From Malurus cyaneus samueli (Eukaryota; Chordata; Aves; Passeriformes; Maluridae), in assembly GCA_009741485.1 (NCBI GenBank), contig CM019227.1, positions 14,308,669 through 14,372,668 of the forward strand: a stretch of 64,000 bases of DNA, read 5' to 3'. Of this stretch, positions 27,401 through 39,458 are shown one piece after another. The position numbers and the translations under genes were made by a program. Position 1 is the stretch's first letter; every line of letters begins with the position of its first letter. Below the pieces are notes generated by a model. That model had not been told where the DNA came from. It did no database searches and saw nothing but the letters and a program-made list of their open reading frames with translations.

Positions 27401-28396
27401 GTGTTTCCTCTCCGCAGTTCCTGACTAAAATCTTGATTAAAAAGAATCTAAAAACCAGGAAAGTGCCTTTATTTTACTTGTTAAAGCAGCCACAGGTTGC
27501 CTCGAAACCAGCAAACCTTGCTGTAGCACTGCATTTGTTTTCTTTTAATAGGAACCAAAGTCTAAATATCACATTTGGCTACGCTGCCCTTTCGCAAATA
27601 AACCCTGAAGGGATGTGAGGAGCAGACACGGCAGCTCAGGCTCTCCAAGCCTGCAGTAACCCCAAACCATGCATCTTCCTGAGCTGTGCCATTTAGCAAA
27701 GGGCAGATGGAGGAACAACACAAGGAAAAGCTCATGCTGCACCCAAGCTTGATTAATTTAAAATAATAATAAAATACCCCCAAGATGCACAGCTGGCCGT
27801 TTTCTCCTTGTTGCTTTATTTTTAGCACCCTTTTAGCCATTGTGTGGTCTCTGTCAGCTTGGTTGTTCAACTCAATTTTTAAATCTCATGAATAAAATAC
27901 AAATCATGTTCAAGGAACATTTTATGAAGTGAAAAGTAGACTTCATCTACTAAATCCCACAATACTTTTCCCCTTGCATGTGGCCTGCAGCTTGAAAGCA
28001 CTTTTCATAAAGCCAAACACTCAAATTTTATAGTAAATAAAATACTTTAAAACTTTTTCAGAAAATAAAACAGTAACAACTACTTTTATATAAAGAAATA
28101 CACAGCCCTGGGGTTAGAATTAGAGACCAGAATGTCATACATTACGTTGGGGTGAAACACAAACTCTGCCCAAGTCCTGCAACAGAGACTAATTTAAGTG
28201 AATCTCAACCTTTTAAGAGCCATACAATAAGCCCTTACTAAAGCAGTAATTTCAAGCTGAACTTCTCAGGGAGCTCTGATATTTTTTTAATAGCCCATTC
28301 TGCGAAAGTTTAACTTTGGGCTAGAATTTGCCTTGAAATTTTAATGATTCTGGTATTTTTTCTGGCACTGATTTTGTGGCCCAGCTTCCTTTTTTT
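21457..28396. other. Noncoding stretch with GC-richer patch, no gene recognised
   Basis: Unique DNA, AT-rich at both ends and GC-richer at about 24330-25545. Within that patch GAGCCCAAATATCTG occurs twice (25076-25090 and 25319-25333), 243 bp apart, a possible remnant of an old duplication. A short (TTA)n tract lies at about 24290-24309. A-rich runs lie near 23719 (listed) and 26922-26949. Open frames in the GC-richer patch overlap in several frames and contain no domain I recognise. Confidence 0.5.
23719..23750 (+). repeat. Poly-A run with TAAA tail
   Basis: Twenty-four A residues are followed by two TAAA units. No processed gene copy is recognisable upstream. Confidence 0.85.
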
Positions 28397-28858
28397 AGGA
28401 GAAAAAAGGGAAAACAAAAGAAAAAAAAAAGAAAAAATAAAATTAAAAAATAAATAAAATAAAGAAAAAAAGAAAAAAGGAAATAAAGAGAGCAAAGGAA
28501 GTGGAGCAAAGGAAGTGGAGCAAAGGAAGTGGAGCAAAGGAAGTGGAGCAAAGGAAGTGGAGCAAAGGAAGTGGAGCAAAGGAAGTGGAGCAAGGAAGTG
28601 GAGCAAAGGAAGTGGAGCAAAGGAAGTGGAGCAAAGGAAGTGGAGCAAAGGAAGAAGAAAAAAAAGAAAAAAGGAAAAAAGAAAAGAGAAAAAAGAGAAA
28701 AAAAGTAAAAAAGAAAAAAATGAACAAGGAAAAGAGAAAAAAGAAAACAGAAGAAAGAAGACGGAAAAAAAAGCGAAAAAATAAGAGAAAAGAGAAAAAA
28801 GGAAAAACAGGAAGAAAGAAAAAAAAGAAAAATAATAATAATTAAAAAAATTAAAGAA
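28397..28858 (+). repeat. Purine-rich (A/G) low-complexity tract
   Basis: About 460 bp in which the plus strand is overwhelmingly A and G. The longest uninterrupted purine run is 28647-28705, 59 nt. The 14-bp minisatellite described separately is embedded in the middle. Long polypurine/polypyrimidine mirror-like tracts are known to form intramolecular triplexes (H-DNA) and to stall polymerases. On the minus strand the tract reads as a Phe/Leu/Ser-rich open frame and on the plus strand as a Lys/Glu-rich frame. Both are artefacts of the composition. Confidence 0.92.
28501..28653 (+). repeat. 14-bp minisatellite, eleven units
   Basis: GTGGAGCAAAGGAA is repeated in tandem starting at 28501. Ten copies are exact, and the seventh (28585-28597) has lost one A and is 13 bp. 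A partial unit precedes the array at about 28491. Because 14 is not a multiple of three, each strand is open in all frames, giving a 14-residue peptide period. Sequence identity between units implies recent expansion or ongoing homogenisation. There are no unique spacers, so it is not a CRISPR array. Confidence 0.96.
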
Positions 28859-29358
28859 AGGGCAGTAATTAAGTAGTAATTGCCAGGTGGTATGTGCTGG
28901 TTTCCCTCCCAGAGCTCCAGGTGCTCTCAGCTGCGGGATCCAAAGGGGCAGAACCAGCCCAGCTCCCACGGACACCAGGTGAGCAGGGCAGGCCCCTCCT
29001 GTAACCGCTCCAATTAACCCTGCCTGTCTAATCTAATGAAAACCTGCAGCCCCAGGGCCCCAAGCACCTGCTGGCAGCTGTTCCTTGTCGCCAGGAGCCC
29101 TGCAGGGAGCACAGGGTCCCTATTGCCACCCTCTGTGCCCCACTGTGGGAGGCTCATGGGGCAACCCCCGCCGTGTGCCCCTCTGCTTCCCTCAAAAACC
29201 TTTCTCCACGTGTTCCCAGCCTGCAGACAGCTCCGTGCAGTGAGAATAGCCTCATCCCCTGTGCATGACCGTGTGTTTTTCCAGCTAACACCTCCGTGTG
29301 AGTTCGGGGCGCTGTGGCTTCAGCTGAGTGCATAGCTGTTGGAGCACATTGTGCCAAC
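28859..29358. other. CpG-bearing unique DNA between two skewed repeats
   Basis: About 500 bp of GC-richer unique sequence with roughly a dozen CpG dinucleotides, more than most of the window, and an E-box CACGTG at 29207-29212. It separates the purine-rich tract on the left from the pyrimidine-rich minisatellite on the right. It could be a weak CpG island or a remnant of a promoter, but no exon, TATA box or splice-flanked frame can be assigned. The open frame at 29036-29335 has no recognisable domain. Confidence 0.3.
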
Positions 29359-29815
29359 CCCATCTCCTCCATCGGCTCTGCCCCCATTGGCTCTGCCCCC
29401 ATCGGCTCTGCCTCCATCGGCTCTCCTCCCATCTCCTCCATCGGCTCTGCCTCCCATCTCCTCCATCGGCTCTGCCTCCCATCTCCTCCATCGGCTCTGC
29501 CTCCCATCTCCTCCATCGGCTCTGCCTCCCATCTCCTCCATCGGCTCTGCCTCCCATCTCCTCCATCGGCTCTGCCTCCATCAGCTCTCCTCCCATCTCC
29601 TCCATCGGCTCTGCCTCCATCGGCTCTCCTCCCATCTCCTCCATCGGCTCTGCCTCCCATCTCCTCCATCGGCTCTGCCTCCCATCTCCTCCATCGGCTC
29701 TGCCTCCCATCTCCTCCATCGGCTCTGCCTCCATCAGCTCTCCTCCCATCTCCTCCATCAGCTCTGCCTCCCATCACCTCCATCAGCTCTCTGCTCCCCC
29801 TCCTCCTCTCCTCTC
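29359..29815 (+). repeat. Composite 25-bp pyrimidine-rich minisatellite
   Basis: The main unit is 25 bp: a 10-bp block CCCATCTCCT plus a 15-bp block CCATCGGCTCTGCCT. Full units stand at 29359, in a run of six at 29428-29577, one at 29592, a run of four at 29631-29730 and one at 29745. A degenerate copy follows from 29770. Lone 14-bp blocks ending CTCTCCT interrupt the runs at 29414, 29578, 29617 and 29731, giving a partial higher-order pattern. Extra 15-bp blocks lie at 29384 and 29399. Each 15-bp block has one CpG, intact in about fifteen copies and changed to TpG or CpA in five. The long open frames on both strands result from the stop-free unit. Confidence 0.95.
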
Positions 29816-32800
29816 CGGTGCCAGGAGAGTTCCCTCACAGAATTTATTGTAGCGATCTTAATTAAATTAATATTCCTGAGTGCAAGGCTACTGGGATCTG
29901 AGGCTGGTACGAGGTTCATCGACTTTCACTTAGAGGGTAAAGTTTCCAGTTTTCACTCTCACGAGGCAGTATGAAAAATTTATGACAGAAGCAGGAGAAC
30001 TCTTGCTAGAGGCAATGACATCCCTGTGCAATTAAAACACTTTCAAGTGTCTTTTTTCCCCCCTCCATTCTCCTTCCAATCATCTTAGAAAACAAAACAC
30101 AGAGCAACTTGATTCTGCACTGTACATTTTTAACTTAAAGATCTGTAGGCAGTTGACAAATTATAACCTGATCATAAAAATTTTCTTACAGTTTGAAATG
30201 TAACATATTGTACATTGTAAGGTTATGGCCAGATGGTAAGGAGCTTTTTTTTTCCTTCTCTCTCTGTTATTTTTTTTTTCTTTCTTTTGGTATGAAAAAC
30301 AGTTTAAAGCTTTCAAGCAGCAGAAGAAACTTCCTCCACAAATAGCAACAGAGACCCTGCCTGCACTCCTTGGAGATGACAGGGATTTTACTGAGCCCCT
30401 TAAGGAGCAGCTGTGGGAAAGGGCAAGGCTGGAAGTGAGCGATCCCAAATTCCGTGGATGCTCCCAGCACATCCCGAGGGTTGTGGGGTGTGACCCCAGC
30501 CCATGCAGGGCTGTCCTGCTGCAATCCCACAGAGCAGCAGCGAGAGCCCATTCCTGCCCCACAGCCTTGGACAGGCTCTGAGAGCTTCTGATCCTGGGCA
30601 GCTCTGGGATGGGATGCCTTTGAAAAAAAAAAACCACTTTATTGTGTCTGGTTTGGCTGGGCTGAGCAAGGGAGAGCTTTGGGCAGCAGCTTCTTTGTAA
30701 ACCAAAGTTCAACTATTGCTGTGACTGCAAACTACGGGGAATAAAGCAACAATAAATACTTAATAACCAACACAATGCAATGGTTCTTTCTTACCTCACC
30801 AGAGGACAGATTTTTTTTTGCATAGTGCATTGCAGAGCACACTGCAGTAACCAGAGCTAACTCTGAAACTTGGGGACAACAGGGATTGTTCCTTCAATGA
30901 CCATGTGAAATTCCCCTTAACAGCATGTGCCCTGAGAGAAAAATTTACTTTAATATCCCATGCTTAATTCGGAATGTGCTAATCCTTGTTGTGTCTGAAT
31001 AGTTAACATCGCTGCAATGCAGCAATCTAGAAAAAAAAATACTGGTTGTTATTCCTGAAATCAGGAATAATGGAAAAGGACACCTATGACTTCTTAAACT
31101 GACTTCAGGATTTAGACCTGAGTGCTGCAAAGATTGCAAATATTACAATACCCACCAGCTGATCTAAGCAGCAGAGCTATATTGTGTTAAATGCTGTCTT
31201 AGTCTGAACATAAATAAGGTGTGAATTAGAGTTACAGAAAGTTACATGGTGAGAGATTATGAGACTAAATTCTCTTTCACTTTAAGATAAATCTACTGAT
31301 TTATCTTTGGGAAGCTTTAAAACACCCCTTATTCTATATTTACATTGACTTTATGCGTCTCTGCCCTGCCACCCCTTCCCTCCTTGTCACTCTCACCATA
31401 AATTCAGTTTCCTTGCAGCATTCCATGTCTGGGATGGTGCTCGGGGACCCAAATGAACAAACCGCCCACAGGAATCAACAACTCACACCTCCTTTCTCAG
31501 TCACAATGTGCAGGAGAGATGGAACAGCACCTGTACCCACAGACTCAGGGCACCATACCCTGCCTCAGGCCAGCATGTCACCCCTTGAGGCAGCATGAAT
31601 GGCCAATCTAACCCTCCTGAGAGTGCCCTGGTGTGGGACAGAGGGGTTGGGCACCTCCTGAAATCAGTCAGCACATCATCTCCGGTGTGAACGAGATGAA
31701 CAGCCCCACAAAGGCAAGATGTTGTTTATCACACCAAGCAGAAGGGTCTCTCTGCTGCCTCTCACTGCTGCCAGCACTGGCACCCATCTGTTACCTCTCA
31801 CCACACATTTTTGATCATTTGTTCTTGTAGCAGTGGCCTTGCATAATTTTCTCAGCCACACAGGCCCTTTTCTCATTCCAAACTGTGTTCTTAAGGCTCA
31901 ACCACTCTGTAGAAAACAAAGCACAACAGCAAGAAGAGTTTCCTTACCTTAGAGAAGTTCTCGTGGTGTTCCTAACACATTTGTGAGACCAACTGAGCAC
32001 CAGAACCAGCACCTATCCCTTCCTAAGGCACAAGCTCCCTAAGAAACATTCTGCCTGTCTCCAGCTGCACTGAATAACACACAGCTGCAGGTGTTTAAAG
32101 CTCTCAGGTGATACAGGGATGGCAATTCAGGGCAGTGGTTTACAAGTGAGACATGTGAGAGGACATTTGGATAACCCTTCAAGGCAGAGCTCAAGGAAAA
32201 TAAAGTGAATTTCATGATCAACAGGGGTTTCTTGAGAAAGAAACATGGGCTGCTCTCCAGGATGGGGCCCCAAACCAGATTCCTTGTGAAGATGTGGGTA
32301 TTTCTGAGTCAGTGCTTCAGGGAGCAAGAAAATGGCCTCAAACACAGGGAGGAGAGGGAGCACAGCTTTTTGGATGACATTTTAACAGTGGGACCAGAGT
32401 GAAACACCCCTCAATCATCAAATGTGAGACAGAGGAAAGCAAGCAGGCACTGTCACAGGGCAGAGCTCTGAGCAGGGCTGACCCCACATCGTGTGCAATG
32501 TTCATCTCACTCAGAGCTTGAGCTCAAACACATGCAAAGGAAGTCATGTCTGATATACTGATATATTGATAAAGTGGCTGAAATTTCAGTTCACTGGACA
32601 GGGAAGAGAAGATGGTGATATTTGCTTTTTTTGGAATGCACCAAATATTCAACTCCCCATCTAAAGTAACCTTGAACCCATTCTAACCATACTGTGAAGA
32701 GACTGCTACAAGAGATGGGAAAAGATAAACAGAGATATCAGCTCAAAGCTGAATTTGGAACAAAAGGATAACCACTGGATACAGGAGCTCAATGTGGAGG

Positions 32801-35800
32801 TGGAGATGACAACACAAAGCACAAAGAAGCAGGAACTCCTTTGCTGTCTCCAGAACATCCCTGCTAACACTTTGTGTTCCTGAGCACTGGGAACTGCTTT
32901 GCTTAGCGCAAAAATCAGGAAAATTGTGCATCATTTTTTTATCTTTCCCCCAATAAAGATACTGTATAAGCAATCTGTGAGTGCTTTAACATGTTCTCCT
33001 GTCTTGTAAAGATGAAGATGGAGTTTAAAAACACACACAAAGCGTCTTCTTTATGCAATTCCTCCACCTGGAATTTGCCATCCCCACAGCTTGAGGCAAT
33101 CAAGGCTGTCACCTTCAGTAATGGGGCAAATTAGGATCTATTCAACAAGCTCTGTATTAACCTCAGCTGAGCACAGGCACAGAGCAGGAATGTCCTCCAG
33201 CATTTCAGCTGCTTTCAAAGTGAGCACACAATTCTGTCCCAAATTAGAAAAATATGAGGGTAGAACACCAGATGGGTTAAAAGCTCTGGCCTCACAATCC
33301 TCTGTCATGAATACCATGGGAAATCTGTCAAACTGTCCACCTTGACCATGCTCCAGTGTTTCTGTGTAAATGATGGGCACAGCACTGCTTTACATGGCAA
33401 GGGATTGGTGAGTGAACAGCTCTGGAGCACAAACACACCTCAAACAGCACTGCAGGCAGGAACTACCCCAAATAAATAAAGGATAAAACCCGAACAGGCA
33501 TCCTCACTTCTTGTGACACTCTTCTCCCAGCCAGCAGACAGATTAACTTCAACAGCTGCTGCAGCCTAGTTAACAAAGGCAGGAATTCAGGGCACCGAGG
33601 GCAATTGATACTGCATTATATATTTTGCCAATTTAGCCTCAGTGAAGAAATCTATACTCCCCATCTGCACAGGGTTTTGCTAACACAGCACAAGACAAAC
33701 AGCAACCACCAGCTGTAATAAGCCAAGTGAGGGATGGAGGAATTCGTGGAGTTCAGGATGGTTTCCCAAAGGTCAGCAGCTCGCATCACCAAAACAGCAC
33801 TGGGGGAGATTTGGGACTTCACTATGAGAGCAAATACAAGCCCAAATGGAAAAATTCTGTGTGAGAAACTGTATCGTAATTGGTGTCGTGGAAAAAAAAC
33901 CCTCTCTTTTTAAGGCAGGAGAAATAGACAAGATGATGGAGGTTATAAAAAGCATCTTGCACTGTAACTGACCTTGAAACCCTTCTTTTCTCTCAGCCTG
34001 ATTAAGGGAAAAATACTTAGTAAGAAAGGCAGAAGAGGAGAAAAGGAATAAAATAAGGAAAAGGTCGGAATGAAGCTGATAAAATGTAGAAAAACAGGAA
34101 GAAAAGAAAGAAAAGGAGGAGGAGAAGAGGAAGAGAAAATCAATACAAGCTGTCTTCAGTTTAAGCAGAATGTTACAGTGAATAGGTTTATGAAACCTCC
34201 AGTAAAGAGGAGCACAATTGCTCCCACAACAGCAGAAGTTGCTAAATTTTAGTGTAGTGTAACTTTCTAAGGCCTCATATAACAAAGAGAAGATGCAGGT
34301 GTTCTTACTGCCCAAGGACAGTGCTTGTAGCAGAGTGTATAAATTACTAACCTGGAATTAACTCACCTGATCTGATGCAGGGGCTGTGGCAGCAATCACT
34401 GCCTTGTGCTGCACTAGAAAATATAAACCCAGCCACACACACGGGAAGAATAAACAGAGATAATAGGAAGAATCTCTTCCCATCTCTCTCACCAAAAAGA
34501 TTTATGGTATGAAAGAGGAGTTTACACCCCGTCAACCCTTTTTGGTCAAAGTATATGGATTTAAATCTACACAAAATCATAACTGTATACATTTTCTTGA
34601 TAAACAGCCCAGGCTTAATGAGCACTGGGGAGTTCCTGTCCTTGCTGGTGTCTTGCAGCTGTCAGTCCCACGGGGAGATTCCATGTTTTGTGAAAACAGA
34701 GCCCAGCTCTTGCTTTCTCTCTCTCTTCTCTTGCTCCCTTACACAGATTCACATCCTCATTGAACCCGATCCTGCCTGACGAAACCGAGACAGATACCAA
34801 GGCACGGAAATAGGGGGGCATGGAAAATAAGCAGATGGTCTTTCTTTACTATGCAGGTGCTGTTCAGCAGTTTTCCCCGCCAGTGAAGCTGCTGTATTTT
34901 GCACAATGTTTTCCCAATTCACCAGACAATCAGGAACAGAACAACACGAGTGCTCTGCTCTGCCATGATGTGCTGAGGCTGCAGGTTATCGCTGGTGGCT
35001 CTGAAGCTCGCTGACATCTGACATGAATTCCTGGCATGCTGACTTTTTAAAAATCGATGGGGACAGACCTCAGAGTAACAGAAATAGCTGTGAAGTTTAA
35101 CACTGCTGAAGCTGTTCGTGCTTGATTGGCTGGTGAACGTGGAAGGTCAGAAAGAGGAGCGCTGGATCCTCATCAGTAGGAACAGAAGCAGATTATTATA
35201 GGAAAAAAAAAATCACCCTGAAGTTTCATAGCTTACTGTTCCTGTGAAATAGCCGAGATCAGGAGATGCATAATGTGCAGCAGACCTCTTCTTTATTAAT
35301 ACAACCTTAAGCTAAGGATGAAAAATGTATACTGGCACACAGAAAGGCTCAATGGAGTGTTATAAAGCCATTTCTTGACCTCCATTTTTGATAATTTTAG
35401 AGCAGTTCCTAAAAACTTTTTTTTTTAAAGAAACACTTTAGCCATAGAAAGATTGTTGATGTTAATTAGACTTCACTCTTTGGAGTGGAAGTGGGAACTG
35501 TTAAACTCAGGAGAAATGAACCTACAAATTTAAGTTTTAAGTAAAACATGAATGTAGCCTTACTCTTTGCCTTCTTAATAATGTGTCACTTCAATCTAGC
35601 TCAAATTACAACCTAAAACCTGCAAACCGCCTGCCTACAGAACAGGTGAAGCACATTTCCTCATTCATCTTGGTCATATATACAAGCTAAGAAGGCTCAC
35701 ATAGAGGAAAACACCTGCTGGGTCAATGGAAATATAAAAGAAAGTCAGCAAATGTCTTTGTAAGGCTTTGAGAACATACAGAAAAAAAAACCTCAACCAA

Positions 35801-38800
35801 AACCCCTTGTAATTTTCCTTTGTAAACACAAATAGAAACGAAAACTGGATGGCAGAAATTGCTGACAGAAGAGGGTAAAAACATTTTCATCACTATTTTT
35901 CAGCTCTTACAGGTCAAAACCGCAAGCTTCAGAACACAAGTAGTACAGTAATCATATTAATACATTTCACTGAAACTTAGTGAAAGGACATTGTCAAGTG
36001 CTTTTATGCAGTTCCTAATGTAGGTGTTTCACTCTCCATTGATTGTATAATAACCTCTCAACAGTTTGAAAATAACATCTCTTTCTCTGTTCCTCTTGTC
36101 GGTAAACATGGTTTCTGCAGTTATGGACCATGAGCAGGGCTGGTAATGGACTTCTTAATTCAGCAGCACTCAAAAAACTGTCTCAGTGGTAACAGCTAAG
36201 GTCTCAAATCATTAGCTCATGTTCCTTGAACTGCTGCCTCTGCATTCACATGTTTGTGCTGGTGTATTAACATTATTTATTTCACTTATCTCCGCAGTTA
36301 CAGTCATATTTTGCCATGCATTGTATAGAGTGCCAAATGTAAGCGAAATTCTGCACTGATTATTGGTGCCACAGTGTGCAAGATGCCCATTCTAGCAGGG
36401 AACATGGGGTCAGAGTGCCAGCATCCAATTCTCCTCCTGTCTGAGCAGCCAAGAAGACAAAGAAACTCCTCCAAGAGCTGTGTGCTCACAAGTTTGCCAG
36501 CAGTTCTTTTACCAAACCAGACCTTTTGCCAGCTGTTGGGGACACACTTTGCTTGTTCTCTGTGTGGGCTCTGTCCTGTGCCTGTCCCTTCCAGCCCTGC
36601 AGGGCTCTGCTCTTTATGGGCTGAACTGCAGCAGAGCAATCCCCTGCCCTTCCCTAAAGAGTGTCAGGAAAAAAGGCACCACCAACACCCCATAAGAGGA
36701 GGGGCTCTGGGGAGCCCTTTCTGCTCTCTTTGTAGGGTTCAGCCCCTTATTTTGTATGGCCAAGGAGAGCAATGTGCTGCTCAAACTTTGAGTGTAACAC
36801 CTGTAACCTCCTGTGGAACTGTGAGTGGCCACCAAGGAACACCTTCACCATGACACTGCCCCAAAGTGGTTATCCCACTGTGCCAGCAAATCCTCTTCAC
36901 CCATTCCATGCTTTTGCTGTTTAAATGCCTGCTGATAGGAGATTCAATGTGCTGAAATTACCTTATCTAAAAAATATTCCTGGTAGGGAAGCACCTTGTT
37001 TATTTACTCCTAAAGAATTTGCTTTTGAACTATATTTTGTTCAACACCATTAGGCCAAAGTATTTAAAAGTGAAATCAACAAAAGCATATAAAAAAAAAA
37101 AAATAGAATGCTAATGATTTGCCACAGAGAAGAAAGGACTTTGAGTGATTCCCAATCTTAAAAATAAGCAATTTTCGCCTTTAAAACATAAGATAATTCT
37201 CAGGTCAGTCCTTCCAACTCAGGTTTGCACAAAGTCACTCCTGTTGCAGTTTGCCTCTTACTCAGCTGCCTTCTGGACTTACTCCAGTGATTCCCCCAGA
37301 GCTGTGGGAGGGAAGGGAGCAAAGCTTTCTGCAGTTTCTAAAACTACAGGTTACAAAACACTGAAGCTCTTCAGTGGACACACTATTAATTGTCAACTGA
37401 CCACTCGGTGATAACCATTTTTGAAGGTATTTGTGCAACACTGTCTTAGTTCAGGGTTTATTTTTAGACTACCAGATTTTAGAAGCTTTTGTGTCCAATA
37501 CATCAAGAATGAGAAACCAATCCCAGTTAGAAAAAACTAAAAATCAAAGCCAGTGTGACTAAGCACAGCGATAAACATCATATATTGCATAGTGATGGTT
37601 CAGAACATGATACCCCAGGCAATATCATCCCAGTATTTTTCAGAAGAACAGCCCATCCCTTTTGAACAGAACATTCAATCCATTCTCTGCAAAATTTGTG
37701 GAATATGTACATGTCCTGCATCTCCAATGTCTCTGCAGAGCCTCTTGATTCCTCTTTGGCTGTTTTTTTATGGTTGGATCCCTCGTGCCAGACATTGCAA
37801 CTAATCAGAGTTACTTCCCAGCGTGGCTATTTCTAGAAATCAGAACAATTCTGTGCCTCTGAAATGCCAAGCTCCTCTCTCAGATATTACGCCTCCCACT
37901 AAAACAAACGGAGACATTTATGGCAGGCATCACTGAAATATAGCACAACACAACCAAAAAAAAAAAAAAAGAAGGATGAGATACATGACTTAAAAACAAA
38001 ATCCATTTTGGGAAGACAAAACCACACAGTGTAAGTGTCCTTTTCTTATTTCTGCTTTTTTAAGGACAGTAGATGTCATGCACAATACAGATTTTTGGCT
38101 CTGTGCTGTTGACAGCATTTAAGGAAACAAAAAACTCAAGAAACCAGGAAATTAGTTAGATGTGAAATTCTGGGAAACCCACCAGATGGATTGCCTTAGC
38201 ATGTGAGAGAAAGACTGACTATAAATGTCATCATTTGAGGGTTGCCTCAAATTGAAAGTTTAGAAGCAATTGATTCCCTCTGCTTCCCTGTCCCAATCTG
38301 TGCTTCTAAAAAAATCCACAAGGACCTATCAGTCCCCGTGATTCCAAGGACAGTGGATTATTTCAAGAGTGGGGAATGCTTGGAGGCATAAACCCTTTAA
38401 CTGTCAAGTGATGACTGATAAAACACAGGCAACGAATAAACCCAGTGAAGATCCAGACTGAGCAACAGCAGATTCCCTTACAAGATAAAGCCAATATTCA
38501 CTAAAAATGTGAAAGAGTAACAAATATTCTCAGCTAGCAGCAATGAATTTGAAAATGGCAGGAAATTCGAGTCCAGAGTCACAGGCATGGCTTGGTCCCT
38601 GTGCTACCTTAGGCTGGTGGTTTGGAAGTGCACGTAGCACAGGATGCAACATTCCTTGCCCTGACAAAGGTGCAAAACTTAAAACTCTTCATCTCAGCTC
38701 CCAGCAGATTTCTCAAAAATCAGTCAGAGCAACCAAAGCATGAGTTTCAGGGCAGGCAGGATGCTGATAGCAGCTCCAGAGGTGGAGGGAAGGTTGATGT

Positions 38801-39418
38801 GCCTCAAACAGGACACGGTGAGCATCCAGGATGGTGCTGGAGCTGTCCCAGTCCCCAGAGCAATCAGGAGTGAGAGAAGGCATTTACAGATCCACAGCCT
38901 GCCCTTCCACTGGGCTTTCAGTCCTTAAAGCACAGCACAGCCAGGCCTTTTCATCTCACAGTTCAGTGTTTAATTCATGGCTCCCTCCAGACAGTTACTT
39001 TAGCGAGTCATCCTTGCAACTTTCTAAATAAAGGAATCTAGACCATGATGATCTTAAAATGATTGAGTTCGAGCAAAATCACATTTTTAGTAGTTAAACC
39101 TGAGCAAGGAGATAAAATTAAATGTGTTTCACACATTCATTGGCCCGTTGTATTGAAATATCCTTCATTCTCTTTGCCTTGGCTACATAATAATCATTCC
39201 ACTGTTGCCTAAGCCAAATAGGCAATGAGTGCATCTTTATAATCCAGGTTCTTTCTCCAACTATTCTGTGAAGTGAACAGTCACACAACACCTTAGAGAG
39301 TGGTAAGACCCTTGATTTTCATTTCCGAGAGTCAAAGCACTGTATTTGGATTTAATAGTAAATTATTACAGATAACAGTTTAGCTTTTTAACAATCATGA
39401 ATTAATGTACTTTTAGGC
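29816..39418. other. Long noncoding stretch, no gene recognised
   Basis: Unique DNA without a nameable element. Simple-sequence patches are a pyrimidine-rich run at 30246-30290 and a purine-only run at about 34097-34139. GC-richer patches at about 30360-30690 and 36370-36860 carry the longest non-repeat open frames (183 codons on minus, 159 on plus), but neither resembles a known protein or has a convincing exon context. AT-rich blocks at about 35200-36300 have unremarkable texture. I see no RNA gene. Confidence 0.5.
34097..34139 (+). repeat. Purine-only tract
   Basis: Forty-three nucleotides of A and G (GGAAGAAAAGAAAG, then GGAGGAGGAGAAGAGG). It is much shorter than the tract at 28397. Confidence 0.8.
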
Positions 39419-39458
39419 AAAAAAAAAAAAAAAAAAAAAGAAAAAAAAGAAAAAAAAA
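39419..39458 (+). repeat. Interrupted poly-A run
   Basis: Twenty-one A residues followed by two further A8 runs separated by G. It lies about 40 bp before a TGTCATGGTTTAACC motif at 39496. Confidence 0.85.

Noticed and set aside
28310..28975. 221-codon open frame on the minus strand, Phe/Leu/Ser-rich
   Set aside because: It is the complement of the purine-rich tract and 14-bp minisatellite. Stop codons are absent because of composition. No domain; the repeat is open in all frames.
28501..29815. Regular repeats reminiscent of a CRISPR array
   Set aside because: Units are contiguous with no unique spacers, there are no cas genes, and the DNA is clearly vertebrate.
29154..29974. Several 150-211-codon overlapping open frames on both strands over the 25-bp minisatellite
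   Set aside because: All derive from a stop-free tandem unit whose length is not a multiple of three. Both strands and several frames are open together, which is not how a real gene behaves.
30161..30712. 183-codon open frame on the minus strand
   Set aside because: Runs through simple pyrimidine-rich sequence and a GC-richer patch. It overlaps two other minus-strand frames and has no domain.
33773..34315. 180-codon open frame on the minus strand, Phe/Ser-rich centre
   Set aside because: The centre is the complement of the purine-only tract at 34097-34139. The rest shows no known domain.
36374..36853. 159-codon open frame on the plus strand
   Set aside because: Cys/Pro/Ser/Leu-rich frame in a GC-richer patch, with overlapping open frames on both strands. 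No family likeness, no clear splice sites.
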